Assembly: GCA_009692425.1 (NCBI GenBank)
Contig: SHZF01000011.1
Location: 38,533-102,532, forward strand
Reading direction: 5' to 3'
Origin: Myxococcales bacterium
Lineage (GTDB): Bacteria; Myxococcota_A; UBA9042
Length of the DNA stretch: 64,000 nt
Shown here: in pieces, positions 26,501 to 35,923 of the stretch
Layout: each line of letters opens with the position of its first letter
How positions within the stretch are numbered: the first letter of the stretch is position 1
Made by a program: the position numbers and the translations under genes
Notes under the pieces: model-generated
Database searches by the model: none
Told to the model about the DNA's origin: nothing
Seen by the model: only the letters and a program-made list of their open reading frames with translations

Positions 26501-26582
26501 GTTCAACACGGTCGACTCGAACAACAATCTGACCGAAGGCGTGTACCTCGACAACCTCCAGCTCAATGCCGTGTGCCCGTAG
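23538..26582 (+). CDS. Large Cys-rich repeat lipoprotein
   Basis: 1014 aa. The signal peptide ends in a lipobox-like LSSAAC, and a linker of Ala/Asp/Thr follows. Residues ~70-820 are built of many CDDGNxCTxxDxC-type modules (CDDGNPCTKDGCD, CDDKNKCTANDSC, CDDGIACTLDGCD and relatives), which should be heavily disulfide-bonded. The last ~190 residues lack cysteines until the terminal VCP and look like a beta-sandwich: NITFNFDVWMDVELGIAV and QTVTIKFEFNTVD. Such proteins are surface-exposed in deltaproteobacterial-type lineages and often act in adhesion or predation, but the role here is not known. ATG 23538 was chosen for the signal peptide. The flavoprotein gene follows after two bases. Confidence 0.9.
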   Translation: MLRTPAFGLLCVTLLSSAACAEIVVTGEADAAKDAAIVDSAPGGAGTDAAAGADTATVPDTAAIVEVAAPKSECETDFDCVNMKGKTPCKLPKCDKSGGGAVCKVVARLDGETCDNTLFDPPGECQVSQCDAVGTCKNLSKKEGALCGFGACGMKCAIGVCVPATPGDYDDGLPCTEDYCDQGKAVVHHPINKLVAGACDDGNKCTPSDYCIDGKCQGEQKACNDGLDCTLDTCFPDKGCVYTPDPKKCDDGNPCTKDGCDLAKGCTVTGNEVATCDDGNKCTQSDVCSGGVCLGKPNAECGCTTIADCAQYDKNPCQGKFKCADKKCVLDPATAPKCPTDKDSACSKSLCAPATGACALTPVADGKECTDQNKCTKAAACQKGQCVGSGAVSCDDKNDCTQDACDPDKECTHAPTTQPCDDKNKCTANDSCATGSCTGQKKQCDDGIACTLDGCDATTGSCTNVPDEKSCADGNPCTTNKCDVAAKGCSVTPQDGGTCDDNNTCTGPDKCASGKCAGPNSCQCTVDANCDDKNPCTKDTCDGGKCTSTAAVASGASCDTPDKCQEAGSGICMGSGCTWGNKPKKCGGDPCNTGTCNAATGACEKVTKGDGTPCDADQNPCTQGDSCKAGKCVVGSVVNCDSATEPCMIGKCQPSTTSASGFQCQKTPKTPATVCDDGQFCTEPSLCDATGKCKLGSPKLCPGYPNQPCTKGKCQEMTKQCVPESKLAGEPCDDGKYCSSGEVCTSTGECGGGVPTTCPLPKECQVNTCYEGADKCVLTLEPDCCVTSQDCFDGKWCTNDMCTDGQCTYQQKAGCNCGPWIWANNFTGGKLGQMTITNDAGPGLGWQALDPSPQSKSPSGAMYYGNPTTKNYDFLNLNPNPISLWKPKNSGTLSLPPIALPQVPKSDSGGNITFNFDVWMDVELGIAVGADDLSVLLVDATGQEHLLWTKTHGKTQSPTPAEIVKATWMFQSVALEQYMGQTVTIKFEFNTVDSNNNLTEGVYLDNLQLNAVCP

Positions 26583-26584
26583 GG

Positions 26585-27196
26585 ATGAGTGTGCGCGCCG
26601 ACGATTTCCGCTGGGATTTCGGAGCCCCGCTCGCGGGCGACCGGGCAGTCGCGGTACAAGGGGACGGGCTCCTCGTCGGCCGGCGCGTCGCCTTGCTCAT
26701 CAGTGGCGGCATCGCGGCCTACCGTACGCCGGGGCTGGCGCGCGAACTGCGGCGGGCCGGCGCGACCGTGCAGGCCTGCGTCACGCCGACTGCGCTGCAA
26801 TTCGTGACGCTCGATGCGCTCCAGTGGGCGACCGCGCAACCGGTCGTCCACGCGCTTGATGGCCGCGCCCAGCACGTCGAGGGGGCGTGCGACGCGTACC
26901 TGCTGGCGCCCGCGACCTATTCGACGCTGAACAAGGCGGCGGCGGGCAGCGCAGACAACGCCGTCACCACCACCCTGGCGGCGGCGCTGGGCCTGTGTGA
27001 AGCGCACCAAGCGGTCGTGCTCGTAGCGCCAACCATGCACGGCTCGATGTGGAACGCGATCCTGCGCGACAGCCTGGCGCGGCTGGCGAACCTCGGCGTC
27101 GTCGTGGTCCGGCCGCGCGGCGGTGACGGCAAGGCGCGGCTGCCCGACGATGCGGAACTGGTTGCGGCGGTGGCGGCGGCGCTCGCCAGACCTTGA
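26585..27196 (+). CDS. HFCD-family flavoprotein, non-canonical decarboxylase-like
   Basis: 203-aa homo-oligomeric flavin-containing Cys decarboxylase-type protein, related to CoaC/Dfp and EpiD. Seen are LLISGGIAAYRTPGLARELR, the active-site His97 in AQHVEGACDAYLL, the FMN motif APATYSTLNKAAAGSADN, and the substrate loop APTMHGSMW at residues 148-156. Canonical enzymes have PxMNxxMW; here the Asn is replaced by His152. The cysteine of the substrate clamp is also absent (PRGGDGKARLP). The gene stands alone without a CoaB synthetase domain and starts two bases after the Cys-rich lipoprotein. It may bind FMN but act on another substrate. Confidence 0.85.
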   Translation: MSVRADDFRWDFGAPLAGDRAVAVQGDGLLVGRRVALLISGGIAAYRTPGLARELRRAGATVQACVTPTALQFVTLDALQWATAQPVVHALDGRAQHVEGACDAYLLAPATYSTLNKAAAGSADNAVTTTLAAALGLCEAHQAVVLVAPTMHGSMWNAILRDSLARLANLGVVVVRPRGGDGKARLPDDAELVAAVAAALARP

Positions 27197-27243
27197 CGGT
27201 GGCTTCGGCATGACGGAGCGCTGCGCCGACATCGGACGGAAGG

Positions 27244-29697
<2,454 letters not shown>

Positions 29698-29708
29698 CGC
29701 GCCCTCCG

Positions 29709-30047
29709 TCAGCCCGCGGGCTCGGTGGTGAGTTTCAGGGGCGCCCCGTGCGTGCGCGCGTAGTCCGTAACCTGGGCGACCTTCGACTCGGCGACATCGC
29801 GCGTGTAGGTGCCGGCGACGCCTTTGCCTTTGTGATGCACGGTCAGCATGATCGTGCGCGCTTCGACGTCGGTGCGATGGAAGAACGCCTTCAGGATTTC
29901 AGTGACGAGTTCCTGCGTCGTGAAGTCGTCGTTGTGCAGCATGACATGGTACAGCGTCGGCCGCTTGACCTTGGGGCGTGTGGCCAAGGCGACGTTTGTG
30001 TCGTCGTTCGTCTCGTCGTTCGTCTTGGGGCGGGGTGGCGTCGGCAT
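29709..30047 (-). CDS. clpS: ATP-dependent Clp protease adaptor protein ClpS
   Basis: 112-aa adaptor that recognises N-terminal leucine, phenylalanine, tyrosine or tryptophan and delivers substrates to ClpA. The core TLYHVMLHNDDFTTQELVTE carries the NDD and Thr-Gln residues of the N-degron pocket, with the late VHHKGKGVAGTYTRDVAE helix-strand region. The N-terminal 30 residues are Thr/Asp/Asn-rich, as usual for the flexible arm. I prefer ATG 30047 over the longer frame from 30080. The genes clpS-clpA follow the TSP3 barrel gene on the same strand after 88 bases. Confidence 0.96.
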   Translation of the reverse strand: MPTPPRPKTNDETNDDTNVALATRPKVKRPTLYHVMLHNDDFTTQELVTEILKAFFHRTDVEARTIMLTVHHKGKGVAGTYTRDVAESKVAQVTDYARTHGAPLKLTTEPAG

Positions 30048-30135
30048 GGCGGTACGTCGTCGGGCAGCCACAGGACCCACCCGTGTGATGGTAGGAGAAT
30101 CGCGCCGCGCCGCAAGGGAACGCGCCGAATCGAGT

Positions 30136-31287
30136 CTATTTTTTCTTCGGCTTCAACGGTTTGGCCTCGTCCGGGCAGCCGTCGTCGTCGTCGACACCAT
30201 TCTTCGTCTCTGGCTTACCCGGGCACTTGTCGCCGGAGTCGAGCACGCCGTCGCCATCGTTGTCCGGGTCCGGGCAGCCGTCGTCGTCGGCAAAGCCATC
30301 GCGGTCCTCAGGCTTCGACGGGCACTTGTCGTCCACGTCTTTGACGCCGTCCTTGTCGTTGTCGGGGTCCTCGCAGCCGTCGCCGTCTTCGAAGCCGTCT
30401 TGGTCCTCCTTCTCGCCGCCGCATTGGTCGCGCGCGTCTTCGACGCCATCGCCGTCGCCGTCCGCGTCCGGGCAGCCGTCGTCGTCTTGCAGGCCGTTCT
30501 TCGTTTCCGGTTCGCGCCGGCACTGGTCGCGCTCGTCGGGCACGCCGTCACCGTCGTTGTCGGGGTCGGGGCAGCCGTCGAGGTCTTCGTAGCCATCGCG
30601 GTCTTCGGCGGCGCGCGGGCACCTGTCGTCGTCGTCGCCGATGCCGTCGCCGTCCATGTCGGCGGGCTTGCCGAACAGGCGCCCGTACACGCCCAGTTGC
30701 AGTTCGAAGGCGTGCGCAAGTTCAGGTTCCGCCTCGGCCTTGACCTTGGCGGGTCCGATCACCCAACGGGCCTCGACGCGGGCGCCCCAGCGTTCGCCGA
30801 ACTCGAGCCGCGCGCCGAGCCCGACGTGCGCGACGTAGTCCGTGTCGTCGTGGAAGATGCCGGGCCGCGGGCCTGCCAACAGCGTTTCGCCCCCGCCGCC
30901 GCCGACGATGAACGGTTGGGCGATGCCGGCCCGCAACACGTTCAGCCCGACCAGGCCGCGCCAGCCGAGCACGGGCGCCGCGCCGCCGAAGCCGACGAAG
31001 GTGTCGCCGACGTCGCTGCGAAAGTCAGACGGGGCCCAGCGCACCTCGGCTTCGACGACGACGCGGTCGTGCAGCGACAAGCCGAGGCGCCCGCCGAAAA
31101 GCAAGGACTCAGCCGGGACGTCGGTCTGGAAATAGGCGTCGCCAAGTTCCGACCGTGCCGACGATCGGTTCCATCCCGCGAATGCGCCCACGTCGAGCGC
31201 GCCGAGGGGGGCCGCGGCGGCGGCAACGGGCGCGAGAACGCCGGCGGCACAGGCAAGGGCCCAACTCGGCCTGGACGTTGGCTTCAT
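30136..31287 (-). CDS. Outer-membrane barrel protein with thrombospondin type-3 repeats
   Basis: 383 aa. ATG 31287 follows GGAGG, and a signal peptide ends APVAAAAA. Residues ~25-225 look like an eight-stranded barrel (VVVEAEVRWAPSDF, YVAHVGLGARLEFGERWGAR). The C-terminal 150 residues are about nine calcium-binding DxDxDGxxD thrombospondin type-3 motifs (PDNDGDGVPDERDQC and similar), ending in a Lys tail KPLKPKKK. No OmpA peptidoglycan-binding domain follows, unlike many related proteins. Its ATG overlaps the stop of the zinc-finger gene as ATGA. Confidence 0.88.
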   Translation of the reverse strand: MKPTSRPSWALACAAGVLAPVAAAAAPLGALDVGAFAGWNRSSARSELGDAYFQTDVPAESLLFGGRLGLSLHDRVVVEAEVRWAPSDFRSDVGDTFVGFGGAAPVLGWRGLVGLNVLRAGIAQPFIVGGGGGETLLAGPRPGIFHDDTDYVAHVGLGARLEFGERWGARVEARWVIGPAKVKAEAEPELAHAFELQLGVYGRLFGKPADMDGDGIGDDDDRCPRAAEDRDGYEDLDGCPDPDNDGDGVPDERDQCRREPETKNGLQDDDGCPDADGDGDGVEDARDQCGGEKEDQDGFEDGDGCEDPDNDKDGVKDVDDKCPSKPEDRDGFADDDGCPDPDNDGDGVLDSGDKCPGKPETKNGVDDDDGCPDEAKPLKPKKK

Positions 31288-31616
31288 GACACCTCCGGAT
31301 TGGCGCACGCAGCGCACTCCTCGATCCACGGCGTGTCGTCGAGTGCGCCCCGCTCGAAAGGACGCCGACACGTCGAGCACAGTCCCCAGTCGGGCGTACC
31401 CAGCCGACGCTGGGCGCGAATGATCTGGTCCAGGAAGCGCCGCAGCCTGCGCTCGGGCGGTTCGTGCGCTTCGGTCTCGTTCGGCAACTTGATCGTGGCG
31501 AGCGTGGCATTCTGCCGGCTGAGGAGGTCCGTCAGTTTCTGGTTGATGTCCATGCCCTTGCGCGAGAGCGTCTTGCGCCAGCGTTGGACGGCATCGGGCG
31601 GCACGGCAGCGGTCAC
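31284..31616 (-). CDS. DksA/TraR-like C4 zinc-finger protein
   Basis: 110-aa cytoplasmic protein with an N-terminal coiled-coil-like helix (QRWRKTLSRKGMDINQKL) and a C-terminal C4 zinc finger, CSTCRRPF plus CAAC. That arrangement is typical of DksA/TraR-like proteins that enter the RNA-polymerase secondary channel or act as small zinc ribbons. The coiled coil lacks an obvious DksA-type tip DxxA, so a ppGpp-linked role is uncertain. The GTG start (31616) overlaps the MscS stop as GTGA after GGGAGG, and its own stop overlaps the TSP3 barrel gene as ATGA. Confidence 0.8.
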   Translation of the reverse strand: MTAAVPPDAVQRWRKTLSRKGMDINQKLTDLLSRQNATLATIKLPNETEAHEPPERRLRRFLDQIIRAQRRLGTPDWGLCSTCRRPFERGALDDTPWIEECAACANPEVS

Positions 31617-32779
31617 GCGACCCTCCCGGTGACCACGAGGCCTGCGGCGCCAGCCGTCCCCGCCAGCCCAGCCGTCCCCGCCAGCCCAGCCGTCCCCGCC
31701 AGCCCAGCCGTGCCCAGCGGCGCCACCTGAAGCGTGCGGGTCGGGAAGGCGAACTCGACCCCCAACTCCTGCATGCGCGTCAGGATTTGCAGGTTCACCT
31801 CGTGCAGCGTCCGGCCATAGCGCTCCGCATCCGTGATCCAGCACATCACGCGCACGCCGAGGCTCGACTCGCCGAAGACGCGAAACTGCACCGTCACGTC
31901 GGGATGCACGAGCGGATGGGCCTTCAGGATCGTGGCCAGTTCGAGCGCCGCCTCGGCCAGCTTGGCCGGCGGCGTGGCGTAGACGAAGCCGAGCGTAAAG
32001 TCGGCCACCACGCCTTTCGGATGGGTATGGTTCTCGATCGCGGCCTGCGCGATCTGCTTGTTGGGGATGACCACGCGAATCCCCGAAGAGGTCAGCATTT
32101 TCGTCGATCGCATCCCAATCTCGGCGACGCGCCCGGCTTTGTCGGCCACCTTGATCCAGTCGCCGACGGCAAACGGCCTGTCCGTCATGATCTGCAGGCT
32201 GCCCAGCACGTTGCCTAGCGTCTCCTGGGCCGCCAACGCCACCGCGAGGCCACCGATGCCGAGGCCGGTCACGACCGACACGACGTCGAAACCCGCGCGC
32301 TGCAGCACCGTGACCATGACGAACACGCCGGTCAGCGCCTTCAGCACAATGCGCGAGAAGTGGACGACCTGCTGGCTGACCGGCGGCTCTTGGCGCGCGG
32401 CCCACGGCGCCATCAGTTCCTGGAAGGCCGTGTCGAGCCCCCGCATCAGCAAGACCGCGAGCGCGAGCGCGGCCGCGACGACCAGCACGCTCACCACCGC
32501 GTCGTGAACCCGCGCCGGCAGTTGCAGGACCTGGACCGCGAAGTGGCTCGCCCCCAGCAGCACAAGCAGCGTGATGGGTTGCGCCGACTGGGCCGCGAGC
32601 TTGTCGTCGAAATCCGACTTCGTCCGTGCGGTAAGCTTCGGCACCATGCGCGTGAGCACCCAGCCCGCGAACCGGCCTCCGAGCCAACCGAGCGCCAGCA
32701 CGAGCAAGACGACGAAATACGTCCGCAAGGTGTTGCCAGCCCACATCAGGTCTAGGAATTCATTTAGATTTGCAGGCAT
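31613..32779 (-). CDS. MscS-family mechanosensitive ion channel
   Basis: 388 aa inner-membrane channel. Three or four membrane spans occupy residues ~15-190 (TYFVVLLVLALGWLGGRFAG, VVSVLVVAAALALAVLLMRG). They are followed by the pore helix VVTGLGIGGLAVALAAQETL and the MscS cytoplasmic beta domain (PFAVGDWIKVADKAGRVAEI, TSSGIRVVIPNKQIA). The C-terminus carries a Gly-Thr-Ala-Gly-Leu-Ala repeat encoded by an 18-bp minisatellite. ATG 32779 is used; a TTG two codons upstream is possible. The gene begins six bases after the metzincin stop. Confidence 0.93.
   Translation of the reverse strand: MPANLNEFLDLMWAGNTLRTYFVVLLVLALGWLGGRFAGWVLTRMVPKLTARTKSDFDDKLAAQSAQPITLLVLLGASHFAVQVLQLPARVHDAVVSVLVVAAALALAVLLMRGLDTAFQELMAPWAARQEPPVSQQVVHFSRIVLKALTGVFVMVTVLQRAGFDVVSVVTGLGIGGLAVALAAQETLGNVLGSLQIMTDRPFAVGDWIKVADKAGRVAEIGMRSTKMLTSSGIRVVIPNKQIAQAAIENHTHPKGVVADFTLGFVYATPPAKLAEAALELATILKAHPLVHPDVTVQFRVFGESSLGVRVMCWITDAERYGRTLHEVNLQILTRMQELGVEFAFPTRTLQVAPLGTAGLAGTAGLAGTAGLAGTAGAAGLVVTGRVA
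31648..31714 (-). repeat. 18-bp in-frame tandem repeat in the MscS tail
   Basis: Three copies of CGCCAGCCCAGCCGTCCC (plus-strand reading) at 31661, 31679 and 31697, plus a shortened copy before them. They encode the GTAGLA repeats at the channel's extreme C-terminus. Confidence 0.9.
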
Positions 32780-32785
32780 TGACAA

Positions 32786-34216
32786 CTACCGCAGCGCCGG
32801 GTGACGCCGCACCACAGTGACCTGGTCATCCGACACGAGGGTGTTGGTCGGCTTCCAGAACATCAGGTATTTTGCAGAGTTCGGGCACTCCTTCTCTGAC
32901 AGCTCGATCTCCTTTTTCGTGCAACTGGGCGTATCGTCGAGCGGATCGTGCAGTTCGCCGAAGTGTTCGTCCGTGTGCCACAGGCCGAGGAAGTGGCCGA
33001 TCTCGTGCGCGAGCACCAGGCCCCACACCTCGCCGGCATACGGCGCGTCGGGCGGCAGGGTGAGCGCCTTTTTCCAGTCGCCTTCGTCGATCGCGAGCGC
33101 GATGCCGGCGAGGCGCGAACCGGCCAGACCGGGCACGCCACCGAGTTGGCTCAGCCCCGTCGCGACGGGCACGCCACTGCTCAGGATGCCACTCGTCAGC
33201 ACGAGCGTCACCGCGGTCGACTTGGGCCGCAGCGTCCCGGTGATGGTGTAGACCGTCGCGAGTTCGTTGTCGGCGTTTGGACTCAGCACGTTGTCGAGGT
33301 AGCGGTATTTCTTGCCGTCGTCGCCCGCGATCTCGATGAATTCGACCTTGCCGAGCACGAGTCCCGCCGGCTTCCAGATCGCCTCTACGCGCGCCGCGAT
33401 CGACTTCCACTGTCCCGACTTGGCGAATTCGGCGCACGGCATCGGGCTGGCACCCGCACAGAAGACGTCGAGGTCGAGCGCCACCGGCTTCGGTTTGGCG
33501 ATTTCCGGGCGCGTGACGGCGAACAGGTGCAGCCAGCCCGCGCTGGGCTTGCCCTTGTACTTCGTCGGCTCCTCGTCGCTGCGGGTGAAGCCGACGCTCC
33601 ATTCGCCTGCGCTCGGCAAGACTGCGGGCGCCATGCCGACGAGCGCCGTGGCCCCGCCAATCGTCGGCGCAGTGCGGTTGGGTGAAGCGACCCACCCGGC
33701 CGGGCCGCTGCTGAGCACTTCGAGGCCGCCGGGCGTGCGCAGCGTGTCGGCCCAGACGAACAACCGGCCGGTCGCTTCGACCTCGCGGGCGACGAACACG
33801 GTGCCGTGGCCTTTGGCCGGTGCCACGAAGGTCCGCGTCGGCGCTGCACCTGCGTCCGTCGTCAGTTGGACCAGGCCGAGGTCGCGGGCCTGCATGTCCG
33901 GGCGCAGGTTCGGCAGCGGCAGGCAGCCTTCGTCGATGCGGCCGTCGCCGTTGTCGTCTTCCTTGTTGCAGAGTTCCTTCGCGTTGGGGTCGAGGTCCTT
34001 CTGGGCGGTGTCGCCAGTCGTCGTCGTGTCGGCGGTGGGTTTCGGCGCGTCGGTGGATGTGGAACCGTCGGCCGTGATTGCGGAGTCGGCCGTGCCGCCT
34101 GCAGGGGCGGAAACAGCAGCGGTGCACGCAGCGGCGCACAGCAGGGGGGCCAGGACCAAGGGCCGCGCCCGAAGGGGACACGCGAGGGAGGACGCCGGGA
34201 TTCGGTGCGGGTGCAT
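32786..34216 (-). CDS. Metzincin-type zinc metalloprotease lipoprotein
   Basis: 476 aa. ATG 34216 starts a signal peptide ending in lipobox LCAAAC. After a Thr/Asp-rich linker, a MopE-like metal motif NKEDDNGDGRIDEGC appears. The protease signature HEIGHFLGLWH (His404, Glu405, His408, His414) fits the metzincin consensus HExxHxxGxxH. A Met in KYLMFW is a candidate Met-turn. Disulfide-forming cysteines surround the site. The protein should be tethered to the outer membrane and cleave extracellular or envelope proteins. It is the first gene of the probable operon that continues with the MscS channel six bases downstream. Confidence 0.88.
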   Translation of the reverse strand: MHPHRIPASSLACPLRARPLVLAPLLCAAACTAAVSAPAGGTADSAITADGSTSTDAPKPTADTTTTGDTAQKDLDPNAKELCNKEDDNGDGRIDEGCLPLPNLRPDMQARDLGLVQLTTDAGAAPTRTFVAPAKGHGTVFVAREVEATGRLFVWADTLRTPGGLEVLSSGPAGWVASPNRTAPTIGGATALVGMAPAVLPSAGEWSVGFTRSDEEPTKYKGKPSAGWLHLFAVTRPEIAKPKPVALDLDVFCAGASPMPCAEFAKSGQWKSIAARVEAIWKPAGLVLGKVEFIEIAGDDGKKYRYLDNVLSPNADNELATVYTITGTLRPKSTAVTLVLTSGILSSGVPVATGLSQLGGVPGLAGSRLAGIALAIDEGDWKKALTLPPDAPYAGEVWGLVLAHEIGHFLGLWHTDEHFGELHDPLDDTPSCTKKEIELSEKECPNSAKYLMFWKPTNTLVSDDQVTVVRRHPALR

Positions 34217-34350
34217 GGGCGCAGGATGCACCACGGGGGGCGGTGGGTTCAACGCCTATGGCGAGGCTTTTCAAGTTGCGCCCCAACCCCAACCGCCCTA
34301 CACTGCTTCGCCCGCGCCGCCCACCAACCCCGGCGCGCACCGAACGGACC

Positions 34351-34551
34351 ATGGCCAACACCACGACCCTGAAAGACAACCCGGCCCTGCGCAAGGCGCT
34401 CAAGCGCGCCACCCGGCGCAAGCTCAAGGCCACCGACAAGGGCCTCACGCACGCGCTGCGCGACAAGCTGCGCCGCGCTCGCAAGGAGAAGCATGTCGGG
34501 TTGCGCAGCTTTCTCGCCAAGATCGCGAAAGACGCAGCGCCCAAAGCCTGA
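34351..34551 (+). CDS. Small highly basic hypothetical protein
   Basis: 66 aa, about one third Lys/Arg, with stretches such as RKALKRATRRKLKATDKG and DKLRRARKEKHVG. No signal or cysteine. The composition suggests nucleic-acid or ribosome binding, but I recognise no family. ATG 34351 is chosen as the only ATG of the frame near the observed composition change. It is divergent from the metzincin gene and 23 bases ahead of the first DsbA-fold gene. Confidence 0.6.
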   Translation: MANTTTLKDNPALRKALKRATRRKLKATDKGLTHALRDKLRRARKEKHVGLRSFLAKIAKDAAPKA

Positions 34552-34574
34552 CGGAAACGCCGAGGCCTCCCGCG

Positions 34575-35240
34575 ATGCAGCCGCCGCCGTTCGAACCCGC
34601 CGCGTCGTCGCCCGGCACCATCGATTTCTGGTTCGATTTCTCCTGTCCTTACGCGTACATCGCCTCGTGTCGCCGCCACTGGCTGGCCGCCGCGAGCGGG
34701 CGTCCGATCGCCCTGCGCCCCATGCTGTTGGGCGGGGTGTTCGCCGCCATCGGGCAGGCCCAAAACCTGTCGAGCGTGCTGGCCCCGCCCAAGGCACGCC
34801 ACAACCGCGCCGACGTCGTGCGCCAGGCGGCGTGGCACGGGGTGCCGATCGCGACACCGGTCGGTCATCCCCACCGCACCGTCGATGCCCTGCGCGCCCT
34901 GTTGGCGAGCCCGGCCGACGCCTGGGATGCCGTCGTCGATGCCTTCTACGCCGCCTATTGGCGCGAAGGTGCCAGCCTGGCCGACCCCGCGATTCTGGCC
35001 GGGCGGCTGCGATCGGTTGGGCTGGACGCGCAAGCGGTGCTGGCACGGGCGGCGAGCGACGCGATCAAAGCGGAACTGCGTACGCGCACGGCGGCCGCGG
35101 TGGCTGCGGGCGTGTTCGGTGCGCCGGCGTTCGTCGTCGATGGCGCGCTGTTCTGGGGCGCCGACCGCATGGACATGGTCGTGCGTGCGGCGCGTGACGG
35201 CTGGAACCCTTTGGTTGGCCAGGTTGATTTTCGATTCTGA
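34575..35240 (+). CDS. DsbA-fold / 2-hydroxychromene-2-carboxylate isomerase-like protein (paralogue 1)
   Basis: 221 aa thioredoxin-fold protein of the HCCA isomerase/GST-kappa group: IDFWFDFSCPYAYIAS near the N-terminus, PMLLGGVFAAIG, and the cis-proline region VFGAPAFVVDGALFWGADRM. In HCCA isomerases a catalytic Ser precedes the Pro; here that position is Cys (SCPY). Cytoplasmic. The next gene, 18 bases downstream, is a paralogue with the usual Ser. Substrate unknown; aromatic degradation partners are absent from the window. Confidence 0.85.
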   Translation: MQPPPFEPAASSPGTIDFWFDFSCPYAYIASCRRHWLAAASGRPIALRPMLLGGVFAAIGQAQNLSSVLAPPKARHNRADVVRQAAWHGVPIATPVGHPHRTVDALRALLASPADAWDAVVDAFYAAYWREGASLADPAILAGRLRSVGLDAQAVLARAASDAIKAELRTRTAAAVAAGVFGAPAFVVDGALFWGADRMDMVVRAARDGWNPLVGQVDFRF

Positions 35241-35258
35241 CGTGGATTGGAGCCGGTG

Positions 35259-35876
35259 ATGCCGAAGCTTGTCGAGTATTTCTATGACGTCTCGTCGCCC
35301 TACGCCTACCTCGCCCACGAAGAAGTCGAAAAGGTGGCGGCGGCCCACGGCGGTCGCGTGCAGTGGCGGCCGTTTTTCCTGGGCGGCCTGTTCAAGGGCC
35401 TCCAGAGTGCGATCGTGCCGTTCAACGAGGCGAGCGCCGCCAAGCAGGCGATCCTGCGCACCGACATGGCGCGCTGGGCCGACGTGCGCGGGCTGCCGTT
35501 TCGCTGGCCGTCGATCTTTCCGATGATGACGATCCGCCCCATGCGCGTGCTCGCCCAACTGGACGGCGCCGACCACGTTCGCGTCGCCGGTCTCATCTTC
35601 CGCGCCTACTGGGGCGACGATCGCAACATCGCCGACGCCGGCGTGCTGGCCGAGGTGCTCACCGCAGCCGGCGTCGATGCGGCGGCCCTGCTTGCTGGTT
35701 GCGACGACGGCCTCGTCAAGCAGCGCCTGGTCGACGCCACGAACGAGGTCCAACGCCGTGGAGCGTGCGGCGCGCCGACGTTTTTCGTGGGGGATCGCCT
35801 CGTGTGGGGCCAGGACCGCCTCGACTTCGTCGGGCGCCTGCTCGATGGCTGGGCGCCGCGCGCGCTCTCAGCGTGA
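35259..35876 (+). CDS. 2-hydroxychromene-2-carboxylate isomerase-like protein (paralogue 2)
   Basis: 205 aa, same fold as the preceding gene: VEYFYDVSSPYAYLAHEEVE with the expected Ser before Pro, RPFFLGGLFKGL, FRWPSIFPMMTIRPMR, and GACGAPTFFVGDRLVWGQDR. HCCA isomerases use glutathione as a cofactor in naphthalene-type degradation, and GST-kappa enzymes are close relatives. ATG 35259 was chosen because GGAG sits six bases upstream; a GTG four codons earlier is weaker. It probably forms a two-gene unit with paralogue 1. Confidence 0.88.
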   Translation: MPKLVEYFYDVSSPYAYLAHEEVEKVAAAHGGRVQWRPFFLGGLFKGLQSAIVPFNEASAAKQAILRTDMARWADVRGLPFRWPSIFPMMTIRPMRVLAQLDGADHVRVAGLIFRAYWGDDRNIADAGVLAEVLTAAGVDAAALLAGCDDGLVKQRLVDATNEVQRRGACGAPTFFVGDRLVWGQDRLDFVGRLLDGWAPRALSA

Positions 35877-35923
35877 TCCGCACCTTTGCAGCGCCCGCCA
35901 GTCGCCCTATCCTCCAGACCGCC

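Noticed and set aside
32826..35753. 975-aa antisense frame
   Set aside because: Crosses the metzincin, the small basic gene and both DsbA-fold genes; no domain match.
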